A DNA stretch of 7,006 nucleotides from the NCBI GenBank assembly GCA_045642965.1, contig JAZUJX010000093.1:1-7006 (forward strand), written 5' to 3'. Made by a program: the position numbers and the translations under genes. Positions 5,189 to 7,006 of this stretch are shown one piece after another; position 1 is the stretch's first letter, and every line of letters begins with the position of its first letter. The notes under the pieces are model-generated. The model was not told the origin of the DNA. It did not search any database and was given only the letters and a program-made list of their open reading frames with translations. The stretch is from Equadaptatus sp045642965 (lineage in GTDB: Bacteria; Synergistota; Synergistia; Synergistales; Synergistaceae).

Positions 5189-6454
5189 ATGACTACTTCC
5201 GAACTTCTGACTTTATCAGGCAAAAAAATTCTGGCGGTAAATCCTCCCGTTGAGGACTTTGCTTTTTTTGATCTGTGGTCCAAACCGCTCGGGCTTCTCT
5301 ATCTGCTTGAAAAACTGAAGGAAAAAAACGAAGTCGTCTTTATCGACTGCATACATGAAGGTGCGGTAAAAGAAAAAAGCTTCGGGCGCGAAAAAATTGC
5401 CGAAACCGAAATTGAAAAACCGCAGGTCTATGCTGAGGTAAAAAGAAAATACCGCCGTTTCGGCATGCCTGACACAGCTTTTCAGGCACGGCTTGAAAGC
5501 TGCGAAGCGCCTGACCTGATACTTGTCACGTCAGTTATGACCTACTGGTACGGCGGAGTAAAACACGCGATTGAAATACTGAAACGGCATTTTCCGAACA
5601 CGCCCCTTTATCTCGGCGGCATCTACGCACGCCTCTGCCCCGAACACGCGGCGACACTCGGCGCCGATGAGGTACTGACCGACTTTTGGCTGCCGGATGC
5701 CCCTCACCCTGCGTTTGAGCTGTACGAAAAACCGCCCTACGGAATAACCATGACCTCCTTCGGCTGCCCGATGCGCTGTCAGTACTGCGCTTCGTCGCTG
5801 CTCTGGCCCGTTCACGTTCACCGCACAGCGGAAGAAATCCTTGCGGAAATTGAATTTGAAGCGTCTCTCGGCATTGAAAATATCACTTTTTACGACGATG
5901 CTCTGCTGATTCAGAAAGAAAAATATTTCTACCCGCTCGTAAACGCCGTTAAAACGCGCTTTAACGGAAACCTAGCGCTTCACACGCCGAACGGTCTGCA
6001 CGTGCGGGAGATAGACTCAGAATGTGCGGAAACGTTAAAATCGGCGAATTTTCAGACGCTCCGCCTGTCGCTTGAAAGCATTGACCCTGACATTGCGCGC
6101 GCAAGCTCGGGAAAAGTTGAAAGACAGCAGTACAAAACAGCCGTTAAAAACCTGCTCGCCGCCGGCTACACGCCGAAAGACTGCGAAACCTACATTCTTC
6201 TCGGACTTCCCGGACAGAGCCTGCAGTCAGTAAAAGAAACGATAGACTTCGCACGGGACTGCGGAGGCACGCCGAAGCTCGCTGAATTTTCGCCAATTCC
6301 GGGCACTCCACTCTTTGAGGAAGCGGCGAAAAAAATTCCCGCCCTCCGCAGCGAACCGCTGTTTCAGAACAACAGTGTTTATTCAAGCTTCGTCTCGCAC
6401 ACGATGAGCGAAGAAACCCTGCAGGAACTCAAAGATTATTCAAGAAGAAAATAA
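5189..6454 (+). CDS. radical SAM protein, B12-binding-domain type
   Basis: This is a 421-aa radical SAM enzyme, which uses a [4Fe-4S] cluster to cleave S-adenosylmethionine and start radical chemistry. Residues about 12-165 form a Rossmann-like domain as in cobalamin-binding radical SAM proteins (KILAVNPPVEDF, PLGLLYLLEKLK, DLILVTSVMTYWYGG, YLGGIYARLCPEHA). The radical SAM core starts at about 185 with the cluster motif C193-PMR-C197-QY-C200, then EEILAEIE, ITFYDDALL (232-240), the SLESID strand (294-299), YILLGLPGQ (335-343) and FSPIPGTPLFE (367-377). The cobalamin signature DxHxxG is not present; D53-CI-H56-E-G58 is near it but spaced differently, so B12 binding is uncertain. The reaction is not known from sequence. 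GGAGGT at 5178-5183 lies 5 bases from the ATG. It is a single gene between repeat blocks with no visible precursor-peptide gene or partner. Confidence 0.9.
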   Translation: MTTSELLTLSGKKILAVNPPVEDFAFFDLWSKPLGLLYLLEKLKEKNEVVFIDCIHEGAVKEKSFGREKIAETEIEKPQVYAEVKRKYRRFGMPDTAFQARLESCEAPDLILVTSVMTYWYGGVKHAIEILKRHFPNTPLYLGGIYARLCPEHAATLGADEVLTDFWLPDAPHPAFELYEKPPYGITMTSFGCPMRCQYCASSLLWPVHVHRTAEEILAEIEFEASLGIENITFYDDALLIQKEKYFYPLVNAVKTRFNGNLALHTPNGLHVREIDSECAETLKSANFQTLRLSLESIDPDIARASSGKVERQQYKTAVKNLLAAGYTPKDCETYILLGLPGQSLQSVKETIDFARDCGGTPKLAEFSPIPGTPLFEEAAKKIPALRSEPLFQNNSVYSSFVSHTMSEETLQELKDYSRRK

Positions 6455-6822
6455 ACCGCCAAGAATACGCAGCGGCTCGGATATTTGTTCACGGGTCGTT
6501 TTTCGTTGTCCAATAACAGGCAGAAATCTGTAAAACATTGTTCGCTATTTTTCGCAGAATAAACTTGAATAACTTTAGCGAAAATAACATATATGCAGCA
6601 TTTGCAATACTTTACGGCTTATTAACATACTTTTACAATAAAAAAGCAAAAAAAATAATTTCTTTTGCATTTCTTTTTCATTTTTTTGTTTTCTACTGCC
6701 AAATAGACTCTGAACGTAGTCCTTAACTGACTTTTTCGTTACTCTGCTGCAAATTTCCCATTTAGCGCACCTCTTTTGCAAATATTGCATTAAATCTTGG
6801 TATTACTGTCTTTTCTTATTAT
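6455..6822. other. AT-rich stretch without a convincing gene
   Basis: From the radical SAM stop codon to the TTTRCAY array there is no ORF with a good start site. Composition shifts strongly to A and T from about 6530, with poly-T and poly-A runs at 6640-6700. An inverted repeat TTCGCTA 6541-6547 / TAGCGAA 6576-6582 is visible. On the minus strand, AAGAGGTG (6768-6775) precedes an ATG at 6759-6761, but that frame has only 12 codons. No clear terminator for the radical SAM gene is seen. The region may be a decayed or acquired segment. Confidence 0.5.
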
Positions 6823-6865
6823 TTTGCATTTTACACTTTGCACTTTACATTGCCGCTTCGCGGCA
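6823..6865 (+). repeat. TTTRCAY heptad array joined to a GC hairpin
   Basis: Four perfect heptads of pattern TTTRCAY (TTTGCAT, TTTACAC, TTTGCAC, TTTACAT; 6823-6850) run directly into the hairpin TGCCGC 6851-6856 / GCGGCA 6860-6865 with a TTC loop. The design, a heptad array beside a hairpin, is that of the other repeats here, but the unit sequence is unrelated. No inverted partner array was found inside the window. Confidence 0.65.
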
Positions 6866-6932
6866 TGTTACAAATTTCTTATTCAGTGAACATTATAGTG
6901 CAGAGGGGAATAAGATTTGCCGTTGAATTTAT

Positions 6933-7006
6933 TTACGGCTTTTCTTCCCGATTAACGTCAGAAATACGCGGTGGGTTTGCCGGAACTTTCTTTGCCGCCT
7001 GTTTCC
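6933..7006 (-). CDS. possible 3' end of a minus-strand gene (partial)
   Basis: Base composition returns to coding-like GC at the right edge, and minus-strand frames are open from the edge. The best-looking one ends KKVPANPPRISDVNREEKP with TAA at 6933-6935. The two other minus frames end nearby (stops at 6929-6931 and 6958-6960), and one plus frame is also open, so frame and even strand are unresolved. No family can be named. Confidence 0.25.
   Translation of the reverse strand, partial: KQAAKKVPANPPRISDVNREEKP

Noticed and set aside
6538..6726. 62-aa hydrophobic plus-strand ORF starting with TTG
   Set aside because: It has no ribosome binding site; its Phe/Ile/Lys/Asn-rich content is what AT-rich non-coding DNA gives.
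6919..6943. Hairpin GCCGT / ACGGC followed by TTTTCTT as a terminator
   Set aside because: Only a 5-bp stem with an 11-base loop, no plus-strand gene upstream to terminate, and no T run on the minus strand.
1..7006. tRNA, rRNA or transposase genes
   Set aside because: No cloverleaf, rRNA-like stretch or transposase-like ORF was recognised on either strand by reading; a covariance-model search was not possible.

Overview
The window is about 7 kb of bacterial chromosome with near 50% GC in its genes, sigma-70-type promoters (TATAAT, TTGACA) and strong GGAGG-type ribosome binding sites. It carries six convincing genes separated by unusually elaborate intergenic DNA. The gene set (YfcE-like phosphoesterase, TauE/SafE permease, acyl-CoA ligase, SseB-like protein, radical SAM protein) is too widespread to fix a taxon. 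An anaerobe of the Synergistota or Negativicutes kind is a guess from style, not a result.

Layout. Positions 1-94 may hold the tail of a plus-strand gene and a terminator-like hairpin. A metallophosphoesterase gene (minus, 95-670) is divergent from a 121-aa protein with a possible winged-helix segment (plus, 832-1197). A repeat element and a potentially structured RNA leader (1196-1520) then precede a TauE/SafE family permease (plus, 1539-2333). A perfect bidirectional terminator (2396-2430), inside inverted heptanucleotide arrays, separates the permease from a convergent AMP-forming acyl-CoA ligase (minus, 2531-4168). That ligase is divergent from an SseB-like gene (plus, 4339-4830); both have near-consensus promoters with -35 boxes only 5 bp apart. 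A second repeat element and a solo half-element fill 4871-5152, followed by a radical SAM protein of the B12-binding-domain type (plus, 5189-6454). From 6455 to the end there is no convincing complete gene: an AT-rich stretch, another heptad array with a hairpin, and perhaps the 3' end of a minus-strand gene entering from the right.

The genes do not form one pathway. They look like independent single-gene units, each with its own promoter or leader and its own 3' boundary.

The most unusual content is intergenic. Three unrelated heptanucleotide motifs (GGTAATT, GTTCTTC/GAAGAAC and TTTRCAY) occur as short arrays of three or four units next to hairpins. Two of these motifs occur as inverted arrays at the two ends of elements about 155-168 bp long. 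In the GGTAATT family the terminal hairpin is kept while its sequence changes by paired substitutions between copies.
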